Shown here: positions 1 through 6,040 of the stretch, piece after piece | How the letters are laid out: the number at the start of each line of letters is the position of its first letter | How positions within the stretch are numbered: the first letter of the stretch is position 1 | Assembly: GCA_023422635.1 (NCBI GenBank) | Contig: JAFAGO010000046.1 | Coordinates: 1 to 6,270 of the forward strand | Reading direction: 5' to 3' | DNA length: 6,270 bases | Source: Bacteroidota bacterium | Lineage (GTDB): Bacteria > Bacteroidota > Bacteroidia > Flavobacteriales > Weeksellaceae | Made by a program: the position numbers and the translations under genes | Notes under the pieces: generated by a model | What the model saw: only the letters and a program-made list of their open reading frames with translations | Told to the model about the DNA's origin: nothing | The model's database searches: none

Positions 1-193
1 AACCGTGTACACTTGTGGATTTTCTAAATTATTCAATGGCATCCGCGCAACTTGATCCGATTTTTTTTCTGCATATTTTTTTGCACCAACTAAGCTCACG
101 CTTTCAATGGTATTTTCTTTTATGCTATCCTGCTCTTGTGCAAAACCTGAAGCGGCAAGTAACACAGATACTAAAACCAACGTTTTTTTTCAT
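1..193 (-). pseudogene. N-terminus of TonB-dependent siderophore receptor, frameshifted at start, runs off window
   Basis: The minus strand from ATG 193-191 encodes the start of an outer-membrane ferric-siderophore receptor. With 7 A after the ATG it would read MKKTLVLVSVLLAASGFAQ, a typical signal peptide cleaved near Ala18. It would continue through a short N-terminal segment (ESVSLVGAKKY, residues 30-40) and the conserved receptor lead-in NLENPQVYTV (55-64) to the window edge. The sequence actually has 8 A (T run 183-190), so the ATG frame hits a stop after about 20 codons. The upstream in-frame alternative is closed by the TGA formed by the start region itself, and the next possible start (TTG) would lose the charged n-region. 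The frameshift may be real, a phase-variable homopolymer, or a sequencing error. A promoter box lies just upstream. The lead-in resembles flavobacterial FhuE/FcuA-like receptors. Family assignment is good; substrate is unknown. Confidence 0.75.
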
Positions 194-215
194 TTTAATA
201 GTTTTTTAATGGGGG

Positions 216-223
216 CAAATGTA
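216..223 (-). promoter_or_regulatory. -7 box of the siderophore receptor promoter
   Basis: Read on the minus strand this is TACATTTG, an exact match to the Bacteroidetes sigma-ABfrA -7 consensus TAnnTTTG. It lies 22 bp upstream of the receptor ATG. No clear TTG -33 element sits at the usual distance. I see no obvious Fur-like palindrome, although iron control would be expected for such a gene. Confidence 0.5.
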
Positions 224-277
224 GATTATTTTTAATTATTCTAAATAACGTAAATGACAAAAATAATTAAGAATAAT

Positions 278-309
278 AAAAAAAGAGACTCCAATTGCTG
301 AAGTCTCTT
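278..309 (-). terminator. Rho-independent terminator after the carB-like tail
   Basis: An 8-bp perfect stem (283-290 paired with 302-309, AAGAGACT/AGTCTCTT) encloses an 11-nt loop. On the minus strand it is followed by a run of T (A at 278-284 on the plus strand). It lies 23 bp past the TAA of the carB-like reading frame, in the right orientation to end that transcript. Confidence 0.75.
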
Positions 310-332
310 ATCATCTATATTTTAAAATGAAA

Positions 333-418
333 TTACATCGCTTCCATCTTAAACGTCATACTTTCAATCACACTTAAAATTGCACCAACGGTATCCATTG
401 ATGTTAAACAAGGAACAC
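333..418 (-). pseudogene. carB: 3' remnant of a gene, probably carB (carbamoyl-phosphate synthase large subunit)
   Basis: The last 27 codons of a minus-strand gene are preserved: VPCLTSMDTVGAILSVIESM, then TFKMEAM and TAA at 335-333. The pattern resembles the end of the methylglyoxal-synthase-like regulatory domain of CarB, where a segment R-x2-A-x3-(G)VPCLTSMDT leads into the last helix. CarB makes carbamoyl phosphate for pyrimidine and arginine synthesis and is normally over 1,000 residues, so nearly all of the gene is absent. The remnant stops exactly where the REP-like hairpin of the transposase element begins. The terminator immediately downstream supports this being a true gene end. The CarB name rests on a short stretch recalled from family patterns; another protein with a similar tail cannot be excluded. 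Confidence 0.5.
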
Positions 419-445
419 CCGCTGCCGCACGATTGCATCGTGTGG
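418..445 (+). repeat. Left REP-like hairpin of the RAYT element
   Basis: The unit starts with CCCGCTGCC and then forms a hairpin. CCGCACGAT (425-433) pairs over 9 bp with ATCGTGTGG (437-445), with one G-T wobble and a 3-nt loop. The first 15 bases (418-432) are identical to the reverse complement of 1074-1088 on the other side of the transposase gene, so the two units form an inverted pair. Confidence 0.8.
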
Positions 446-485
446 TCGGCATAAAATTCATTATCTTTACTTTTTAAACTAAAAA

Positions 486-1055
486 ATGAGCAGAAATTAT
501 AAATTTCATAATCCTGAAGGATTGTACTTTATAAGTTTTGCTGTTGTGGGATGGCTGGATGTTTTTACCAGAAATGAATACAAAGATTTATTTTTGGAAA
601 GTGTAAGATTCTGTCCGAAAGAGAAAGGTTTGGAAATCCACGCTTGGTGCATTATGACTAGTCATATTCATTTGGTTTTCAGAAGTATAAAAGGACAAAA
701 GCCGGAATTGCTGATAGGAGACCTAAAAAGATTTACCAGTAAATCTCTTGTAAAGGCAATATAGGAAAATCATAGAGAAAGCAGAAAAGAATTTTTATTG
801 GATTTCTTTAGAAAAGAAGCGGTCAAAAGTTCAAATGTAAGTCATTATCAGTTTTGGCGACACGATAACAAACCTATAGAATTGTGGAGTCCCCATATTA
901 TAAAGCAGAAAATAGATTATGTACATCAGAATCCTGTAGAAAGTGGTTTGGTTTACAAAGCAGAAGATTATGTTTATAGCAGCGCAAGAGATTATGCAGA
1001 TGAGAAAGGACTTTTAGATGATATTGTGGTATTTAGAATGTTTGATTTTTTATAA
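486..1055 (+). pseudogene. REP-associated tyrosine transposase (RAYT, Y1 HUH family), interrupted by TAG
   Basis: The frame from ATG 486 to TAA 1053-1055 is 190 codons, a usual RAYT length, but codon 93 is TAG (762-764), most simply a C-to-T change of a Gln CAG codon. Visible family marks are the HUH metal-binding motif H60-I-H62 in MTSHIHLVF, the downstream segment SHYQFWRHDNKPIELWS, and Y145 in DYVHQNPVESGLVY. Y145 is the probable catalytic tyrosine that attacks single-stranded DNA at REP hairpins. The stop falls between the HUH motif and the tyrosine, so neither half would be active alone. The frame is otherwise open and family-like on both sides, which suggests a recent lesion or a base-call error. 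No good promoter is seen; RAYT genes are usually weakly expressed. IS200/IS605 TnpA is a relative, but the flanking hairpins and C-terminal pattern favour RAYT. Confidence 0.85.
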
Positions 1056-1059
1056 AACG

Positions 1060-1088
1060 CCACACGAAAGGATTCGTGCGGCAGCGGG
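1060..1088 (-). repeat. Right REP-like hairpin of the RAYT element
   Basis: Read on the minus strand this unit starts CCCGCTGCCGCACGA, as the left unit does. Its arms (1060-1068 and 1073-1081) pair over 9 bp with a G-T wobble at the same position and a 4-nt loop. It begins 4 bp after the transposase stop codon. The loop differs from the left copy while the arm and foot are conserved, as expected of cognate REP units. Confidence 0.8.
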
Positions 1089-1340
1089 GGAGGTTAACCT
1101 TAATACTTTAGCAGATAACTATACAGAGTTTGTTTCTAATACTATTAAATTTGGTGTTTACAACGGTCCGACTTTGTTTATGAAAGGTTCAAAATCTAAT
1201 TACATTCTTCCACAAGACGATTTTTTAATCAAACAGCAGTTCCCCAATTCAAAAATTATTAAAATTCCCAACGTTCTCATTGGGTACAAGCTGACAATCC
1301 ATCGGATTTCGGTCAGGCCGTTAAAGAATTTTTAACGTAG
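1089..1340 (+). pseudogene. C-terminal part of a YbfF-like alpha/beta hydrolase, 5' truncated and frameshifted
   Basis: Right after the REP hairpin the plus strand reads the C-terminal third of an alpha/beta-fold hydrolase of the YbfF/esterase type. GPTLFMKGSKSNYILPQDDF is the strand and loop before the last helix, followed by FLIKQQFPNSKIIKIPN. The frame then slips near 1273-1277. Adding one base restores SHWVQADNPSDFGQAVKEFL and T, ending at TAG 1338-1340; without it the frame ends at TAA 1333-1335. The HW in the restored segment (His codon 1278-1280) is the usual catalytic histidine of the family. The N-terminal part with the nucleophile serine is missing. The break coincides with the end of the REP-RAYT element, so rearrangement at the element is the likely cause. 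The fragment is probably non-functional. Fold assignment is firm; substrate is unknown. Confidence 0.75.
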
Positions 1341-1366
1341 AATTAACTTCTTATTCATTGCAGGAC

Positions 1367-1393
1367 AGCCGGAACTCAGTTTCCGGCTTTTTT
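1367..1393 (+). terminator. Rho-independent terminator after the hydrolase fragment
   Basis: An 8-bp perfect GC-rich stem (AGCCGGAA 1367-1374 with TTCCGGCT 1381-1388) has a 6-nt loop and a T6 tail at 1388-1393. It isolates the downstream operon from readthrough. The 1394-1453 interval that follows is AT-rich, and I see nothing recognisable in it. Confidence 0.85.
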
Positions 1394-1453
1394 GTTGATG
1401 TTTTTTTAATTTTTAATTAAATTTCTGATAAAGCGATTTTTTGTGATTAGGGA

Positions 1454-1461
1454 TAATTTTG
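1454..1461 (+). promoter_or_regulatory. -7 box of the receptor-phytase operon
   Basis: TAATTTTG matches the Bacteroidetes TAnnTTTG -7 consensus and lies 23 bp upstream of the receptor ATG, giving a leader of about 20 nt. A TTG occurs too close upstream (1441-1443) and none is at the usual -33 distance, so the upstream element is weak or activator-dependent. I could not identify a phosphate-box (PhoB) repeat. Confidence 0.5.
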
Positions 1462-1484
1462 TGCCAGTCTAATAATTATAAAAA

Positions 1485-4295
1485 ATGAAGAAAGTTCTAT
1501 GTTCTGTCCTGCTTTGTGCCTCTCTCTATTTTTATGCACAAACGGGAACCGTTTCCGGAAACATCAATGATGATTCCAAAATTGCATTACCGGGTGCAAA
1601 ACTCATCCTAAATCCAGGAAATATCTACACCACTTCTGATGAACATGGTAATTTCGTTTTTCTCAACGTGCCATCAGGAAACTATACCCTAAAAGTTGAT
1701 TATTTGGGTTATGGCGAAAAAGAATATCCAATTGTTGTAGATCAGGAGAAAAATACCAGCCAGAATATTGTTTTTACAAGAAAAGAAACCCAGATTCAGG
1801 AAGTAAAAATTACAGGATTTACCCTTCAGAATCAGGCGAGAGCTTTAAATAAACAAAAAAGCAATGCCAATATTTCCAACGTGATTTCTGCGGATCAAAT
1901 GGGAAAATTTCCCGATGCAAATATTGGAGATGCCTTGAAAAGAGTTCCTGGTGTTACCATGCAAAATGACCAAGGAGAAGCGCGTAATATTATTATTAGA
2001 GGATTGGCTCCAGAACTCAATTCTGTTACTTTAAACGGAAACCGAATTCCGTCTGCAGAAGGAGACAACCGTAAAGTACAGATGGATCTTATACCTTCGG
2101 ACATGATTCAGATTGTGGAAGTGAACAAGACCTTAACATCCGATATGGATGGCGATGCAATTGGTGGATCTGTAGATTTGGTTACCAGAAGTGCATCCAA
2201 TAAAGAAAGAATTTCTATTTCTACGGCTTCAGGTTACAATCCGATCCGGGAAAAAGCCCTTTTTGCAGATAGTTTTGTATACAGCAACCGATTTTTAGGA
2301 GGGAAATTGGGTTGGGTACTCAATGGTTCTTATAATAACAATGATTACGGATCTGATAATGTTGAAGGAGTTTGGACCAAAGATGATGCAGGAAACATTT
2401 ATATGGAAGAGATGGATATTCGGAAATATTTTGTTAAAAGAGAGCGTAAAAGTGTCGGGACAGATTTGGATTTCAAATTCAATGATAAAAATAATGTGCG
2501 GCTTTCTGCGATCTACAATTGGAGAGACGATTGGGAAAACCGCTACCGTAAAAGAATCAAAAAAATTGCTCCCATCTATTCCGATGAAGCTGAAACCATT
2601 ATTTCCGGATTTTCGGGAAGAATTAATCAGCAAACAAAAGGTGGCATTAGCAATGATCTGAATGATGGTTCGCGTTTGGAGAGACAGATCATGCAAAATT
2701 ATTCCGTGAACGGTGATCACGTTATCGGTAGCAAATTGGAGCTGAACTGGGGAGTTTCCTACTCCAAAGCTGAAGAACAGCGCCCTAATGAACGCTACAT
2801 TTCTTATGAAGCCAAAAATGCAACTTTTGATAAAAATTTCGACTCTACTGAAGAACCATTATATCACGAAACTTCAAATCTTGCCCTAAACAAGTATAGT
2901 TTCGATGAGTTAACGGAGCAAAACGGGATTACTTACGAAGAAGAAATGACCGGTAAACTGAACTTCAGAATTCCATTTTCCTTAATTTCTGAGCAAAAAG
3001 GACGCTTAAGATTTGGAGGAAAAGCAAGACTGAAATTCAAAAAAAGAGACAATGATTTCTTTTCCTACGAACCTACCGGAGATTTTATGAAAACCCTTAA
3101 TCTCACTGGTCTTACTTATTTTGATGGAAAATACAACCCAAGTTCCAAATACGTTCCTGGATATTTTACAGACCATAATTATTTGGGGAATATCAATCTG
3201 CACTCTGCCAACTTCGAAGAAAGCAGCCAACCTTCAGAATTTCTTTTCGCCAATTATACGGCTAACGAAAAAATTTACGCTGGATATGTACGTTGGGACC
3301 AGAATTTTTCCGAAAATCTATCTCTAATTGCTGGTGTCCGTATGGAGAATACCCAAACCGATTACACAGGAAACGTAGTGGAAGATGAAGAAGATCTTAG
3401 TGGCACCAGACAGATTAAAAACGATTATACAAATTGGCTTCCGAGTGTAGCATTGAAGTATACACCATTGCAGAATTTAGTTCTTAGAGCTGCATATTCA
3501 ACAGCTTTGGCAAGACCAAGTTACTTCAAATTGTCACCTTATGTAAGCATTATTCCGGATGATCGTGATATTTCTGCCGGAAATCCAAATCTGAAGGCTT
3601 CCTACGCTCATAATTATGATCTTATGGGAGAATATTATTTTAAATCTGTGGGAATCATCTCGTTAGGTGGATTTTTTAAGAAAATAAATGATTTCATTTA
3701 TGACTATAGAGATCAGAATTTTACCCGTGAAAAATTTGCTCAACAATTTCCTGATCTTCCCAATACTTTAGAAGAAGGTCAAAATTATACCCTTCTACTC
3801 CCACAAAACGGAGAAAGCGTGAATGTCTATGGTTTTGAAGTGGCATTGCAAAGACAATTGGATTTTCTTCCAGGATTTATGTCCCATTTTGGAGTTTATG
3901 TAAATTATACGTACACAAAATCCGAAACCAAAGGAATCTACAATTCAGACGGTGAACTCAGAGAAAATCTGATGCTTCCGGGAACGGCACCACACATGTT
4001 CAACTCTTCACTTTCTTGGGAGAATAAGAAGTTTTCAGCAAGAATTTCACTAAATTATGCTGCGGCATATTTGGATGAACTTGGAGGCAACAGTTTCGAA
4101 GACCGTTATTACGATAAACAAACCTTTTTGGATGCCAATGCTTCCTATTCTATCACCGATTGGATGAGGGTTTTTGTGGAAGCCAATAACTTGACCAATC
4201 AACCGTTGCGTTACTATCAAGGCGAAAAAGAAAGAACCATGCAGATGGAATATTACATGCCAAGATATACCATAGGATTAAAGTTTAATTTCTAA
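1485..4295 (+). CDS. TonB-dependent outer-membrane receptor, CarboxypepD_reg type, putative phytate/phosphate-ester uptake
   Basis: A complete 936-residue receptor. Residues 1-18 are a signal peptide ending Tyr-Ala before Gln19. Residues about 21-95 form a CarboxypepD_reg-like beta-sandwich (GTVSGNINDD, DEHGNFVFLNVPSGNYTLKV). A possible TonB-box-like stretch is QEVKIT at 105-110. The plug spans about 125-240 (FPDANIGDALKRVPGV, IRGLAPELNSVTLNG, MDGDAIGGSVDLVTR). The rest is a 22-strand-type beta-barrel that includes ALARPSY at 674-680 and ends in the aromatic tail RYTIGLKFNF, the outer-membrane insertion signature. The FPDANIGDALKRVPGV and MDGDAIGGSVDLVTR motifs are those of the TonB-Xanth-Caul (TIGR01782) receptors. 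It would move a ligand across the outer membrane using TonB energy. There is no SusD partner. The phytase gene starts 10 bp downstream, and receptor-phytase pairing is reported in aquatic bacteria, so phytate or a derivative is the inferred ligand. ATG 1485 is chosen because it gives a good signal peptide behind the promoter. Confidence 0.93.
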   Translation: MKKVLCSVLLCASLYFYAQTGTVSGNINDDSKIALPGAKLILNPGNIYTTSDEHGNFVFLNVPSGNYTLKVDYLGYGEKEYPIVVDQEKNTSQNIVFTRKETQIQEVKITGFTLQNQARALNKQKSNANISNVISADQMGKFPDANIGDALKRVPGVTMQNDQGEARNIIIRGLAPELNSVTLNGNRIPSAEGDNRKVQMDLIPSDMIQIVEVNKTLTSDMDGDAIGGSVDLVTRSASNKERISISTASGYNPIREKALFADSFVYSNRFLGGKLGWVLNGSYNNNDYGSDNVEGVWTKDDAGNIYMEEMDIRKYFVKRERKSVGTDLDFKFNDKNNVRLSAIYNWRDDWENRYRKRIKKIAPIYSDEAETIISGFSGRINQQTKGGISNDLNDGSRLERQIMQNYSVNGDHVIGSKLELNWGVSYSKAEEQRPNERYISYEAKNATFDKNFDSTEEPLYHETSNLALNKYSFDELTEQNGITYEEEMTGKLNFRIPFSLISEQKGRLRFGGKARLKFKKRDNDFFSYEPTGDFMKTLNLTGLTYFDGKYNPSSKYVPGYFTDHNYLGNINLHSANFEESSQPSEFLFANYTANEKIYAGYVRWDQNFSENLSLIAGVRMENTQTDYTGNVVEDEEDLSGTRQIKNDYTNWLPSVALKYTPLQNLVLRAAYSTALARPSYFKLSPYVSIIPDDRDISAGNPNLKASYAHNYDLMGEYYFKSVGIISLGGFFKKINDFIYDYRDQNFTREKFAQQFPDLPNTLEEGQNYTLLLPQNGESVNVYGFEVALQRQLDFLPGFMSHFGVYVNYTYTKSETKGIYNSDGELRENLMLPGTAPHMFNSSLSWENKKFSARISLNYAAAYLDELGGNSFEDRYYDKQTFLDANASYSITDWMRVFVEANNLTNQPLRYYQGEKERTMQMEYYMPRYTIGLKFNF

Positions 4296-4305
4296 ATAAT
4301 TTAAA

Positions 4306-5337
4306 ATGACTATCATCAAAAATGTACTTCTTATTTCTGGCTCTTTGTTGTTTTTCAGTTGCGGAACGCAAAGTCGTCATTTGGGAAAAAAATTAAAACC
4401 AACAGTTGTAACAGAAAAAGTAGTTTTCGATACAGATGATCCAGCAATTTGGATCAATCCGAAAGATGCCACCAAAAGTATCATCATCGGAACTGATAAA
4501 GAAACCAATGGAGGTTTATACGCTTTCGATCTACAAGGTAAGATTATTAATAAAGTAACCGGTTTGCAACGACCTAATAATGTAGATATAGAATACGGTT
4601 TTGATCTCAATGGCAAGAAAACAGATTTTGCAGCGACCACAGAAAGAGAAACCAATACCGTAAAAATATACGCTCTCCCGGATTTAAAAGCAATAGGAGA
4701 ATTTACAGTTTTCGATGGAGAAACTGAACGTTCACCAATGGGAATTGCCCTCTACAAAAATCCTAATTCCGGTGAATTTTTTGCCGTTGTTGGAAGAAAA
4801 TCAGGGCCTTCTGATGGTTATTTGTGGCAATATAAACTTTCTGAAAATAACGGAAAAATTACCGGAGAAGTGGTTCGGAAATTTGGGAAATACAGTGGTC
4901 TCAAGGAGATTGAAGCCATTGCTGTAGATGATGAAATGGGATACATCTATTACTCTGATGAACAGTTTGGAGTGCATCAATATGAAGCAGATCCAGCAAA
5001 AGGAGATCAAGAAATTTTGGTTTTCGGGAAAGGTGACTTTACATCAGATGTAGAAGGGATTTCCATCTATCCAACTTCTTCAGATACCGGTTATATTTTG
5101 GTTTCCAACCAACAGGCAGATACTTTTAATGTCTATTTAAGAGAAAATCCGGCCAAAGGAAAAATTGCAGAAATCCAAGTTTCTACCAAAGAAAGCGATG
5201 GCTCTGAAGTAACCAACGTCAATCTTGGTCCAGAGTTCCCAAAAGGTGTTTTTGTAGCCATGAGCAACGGAAAAGTCTTCCATTATTACGATTGGCGCGA
5301 GATCGAAAAAATAATCCAACAACAATATCAACCTTAA
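4306..5337 (+). CDS. Beta-propeller phytase-like (3-phytase) lipoprotein
   Basis: A complete 343-residue enzyme of the beta-propeller phytase family, which removes phosphate from inositol hexakisphosphate in a calcium-dependent way. Residues 1-18 are a lipoprotein signal with lipid-bearing Cys19 (SLLFFSC). Family marks are DDPAIW at 44-49, NNVDIEYGF at 91-99, the ERSPMGIALY strand at 121-130, EIEAIAVDDEMGYIYYSDEQ at 201-220 with its acidic metal/phosphate site, and VEGISIYP near 259-266. Length is near the usual 350-380 once the signal is counted. It follows the TonB-dependent receptor with a 10-bp gap on the same strand, so the two are almost certainly co-transcribed. The residues after Cys19 (GTQSRH) lack the acidic lipoprotein-export signal used for surface display in Bacteroidetes, so a periplasm-facing position is at least as likely as surface exposure. 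Activity on phytate itself is inferred from family. Confidence 0.92.
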   Translation: MTIIKNVLLISGSLLFFSCGTQSRHLGKKLKPTVVTEKVVFDTDDPAIWINPKDATKSIIIGTDKETNGGLYAFDLQGKIINKVTGLQRPNNVDIEYGFDLNGKKTDFAATTERETNTVKIYALPDLKAIGEFTVFDGETERSPMGIALYKNPNSGEFFAVVGRKSGPSDGYLWQYKLSENNGKITGEVVRKFGKYSGLKEIEAIAVDDEMGYIYYSDEQFGVHQYEADPAKGDQEILVFGKGDFTSDVEGISIYPTSSDTGYILVSNQQADTFNVYLRENPAKGKIAEIQVSTKESDGSEVTNVNLGPEFPKGVFVAMSNGKVFHYYDWREIEKIIQQQYQP

Positions 5338-5373
5338 CTTTTTCTCTTTTTTTTAATTAATTTTTTTCAGTAA

Positions 5374-5402
5374 AATCCTGTTTCTTTTTGAAGCAGGGTT
5401 TT
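5374..5402 (+). terminator. Rho-independent terminator of the receptor-phytase operon
   Basis: An 11-bp stem pairs 5374-5384 with 5390-5400 (AATCCTGTTTC/GAAGCAGGGTT, with two T-G wobbles) around a TTTTT loop. It runs into a T-rich tail (5399-5402, then TTT after a G). It lies 36 bp after the phytase stop; the gap before it (5338-5373) is T-rich without other structure. Confidence 0.8.
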
Positions 5403-5405
5403 GTT

Positions 5406-5413
5406 TATATTTG
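5406..5413 (+). promoter_or_regulatory. -7 box of the dehydrogenase promoter, giving a leaderless start
   Basis: TATATTTG matches TAnnTTTG and ends only 5 bp before the ATG at 5419. Transcription would then begin at or next to the start codon, implying a leaderless mRNA. The box sits directly in the tail of the preceding terminator. No TTG is found at normal -33 spacing (the nearest is 15 bp upstream). Confidence 0.5.
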
Positions 5414-5418
5414 CAATT

Positions 5419-5912
5419 ATGATATTGGTAACCGGTGCTACAGGTATTTTAGGCAGAGTCATTGTTTTAGAACTTCTGAAACAAGGACGTAAAGTTCGTG
5501 CTACCAAACGTCCAAATAGCGATTTGAAAGATGTTCTGCATTCGTATAAATTCTATACCGACGAGCCTGATTTTTATTTTAACCAAATTGATTAGATTGA
5601 TACTGATTTTGATGATATTTTTTCTTTAGAAAAAGCTGTTGAAAATGTGTCTGAAATATACCATTGTGCGGCAAAAGTGAGCTTTCACCCAAAAGATCGT
5701 GACTTGATGTACAAAACCAATATCGCAGGCAAAAAAATCTACTTTACGCAGTACAAGATTCTGGTGTCGAGAAATTTTGTTTTGTAAGTTCTGTTGCGGT
5801 TTTAGATGGTTTTAGTGATGAAAAACTGCAGGACGAAACTTGTGATTTTAATTCCAAATTAGATCATTCGCCTTATGCTAAATCCAAACATTTTTCCGAA
5901 ATGGAAACTTGG
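5419..5912 (+). pseudogene. Extended SDR / NAD-dependent epimerase-dehydratase, broken and 3' truncated
   Basis: From ATG 5419 the frame encodes an extended short-chain dehydrogenase resembling dihydroflavonol-4-reductase-type proteins. It has a Rossmann start MILVTGATGILG with the glycine motif G6-x2-G9-x2-G12, then ATKRPNSDL, YHCAAKVSFHPKD and TNIAG. Codon 59 is TAG (5593-5595), where the family has Trp before I-D-x-D-F-D-D. The frame is lost again in the A7 run at 5731-5737: one added base (probably ACA for AA) restores N-L-L-Y-A-V-Q-D-S-G-V-E-K-F, the FVSSVAVLDGF strand and the catalytic YxxxK as YAKSK (Tyr codon 5874-5876). Homology fades after FSEMETW at about 5912, or a few codons later, leaving about 165 of the roughly 330 codons expected. 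The upstream TTG at 5401 is rejected as start because the Rossmann strand begins at the ATG. Substrate is unknown. Confidence 0.8.
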
Positions 5913-6040
5913 GCGAACCAATTATCATATAGTTATCATACTTCAAGGAATTTTTTTTTTAAGGTATTTAAAAACATTTCAAAACCTCTTTCGCAAAATT
6001 ATATTGATATTTTTACCAAATATTTCAAGTTTACAGGATT
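5913..6040. other. Unassigned 128-bp AT-rich segment between two gene fragments
   Basis: This stretch continues neither the dehydrogenase on the left nor the receptor plug on the right. It is very AT-rich and contains a T11 run beginning at 5951. A short open frame crosses it on the plus strand, but its translation resembles no family I know. I see no inverted repeat, tRNA end or target duplication to explain the join. It may be scar DNA at a deletion or a chimeric junction. Confidence 0.4.

Larger units (their letters stand above)
418..1088 (+). mobile_element. REP-RAYT element: transposase gene between inverted REP-like hairpins
   Basis: Two hairpin repeats in inverted orientation (418-445 and 1060-1088) bracket a Y1-type transposase gene, the typical layout of a REP-associated tyrosine transposase with its cognate REP pair. 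There is no longer terminal inverted repeat or target duplication of the DDE-transposase kind. Sequence to the left is a bare gene tail on the minus strand, and sequence to the right is a hydrolase lacking its 5' part. The element therefore sits at a junction between two truncated genes rather than in a clean intergenic gap. Its transposase gene has an internal stop, so this copy is probably inactive unless the stop is a sequence error. Confidence 0.75.

Noticed and set aside
333..461. A 42-aa minus-strand frame starting at about 461 and running through the REP hairpin into the carB-like tail
   Set aside because: Its first 15 codons are hairpin and flanking sequence with no family resemblance, and no promoter box precedes it. 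It looks like a chance extension of the truncated gene end.
1441..1443. TTG as a -33 promoter element for the receptor operon
   Set aside because: It is only 10 bp from the -7 box, whereas the Bacteroidetes spacing is about 19 bp or more.
2295..2720. Long opposite-strand and alternative-frame open stretches within the receptor gene
   Set aside because: The receptor frame is continuous with clear domain motifs. The overlapping frames have no recognisable product and follow from the base composition of the real gene.
486..5788. In-frame TAG codons in the transposase (762) and dehydrogenase (5593) as a sign of stop-codon reassignment or readthrough
   Set aside because: The expected residues differ (Gln in one, Trp in the other), the two long intact genes need no recoding, and nearby frameshifts point to simple mutation or base-call errors.
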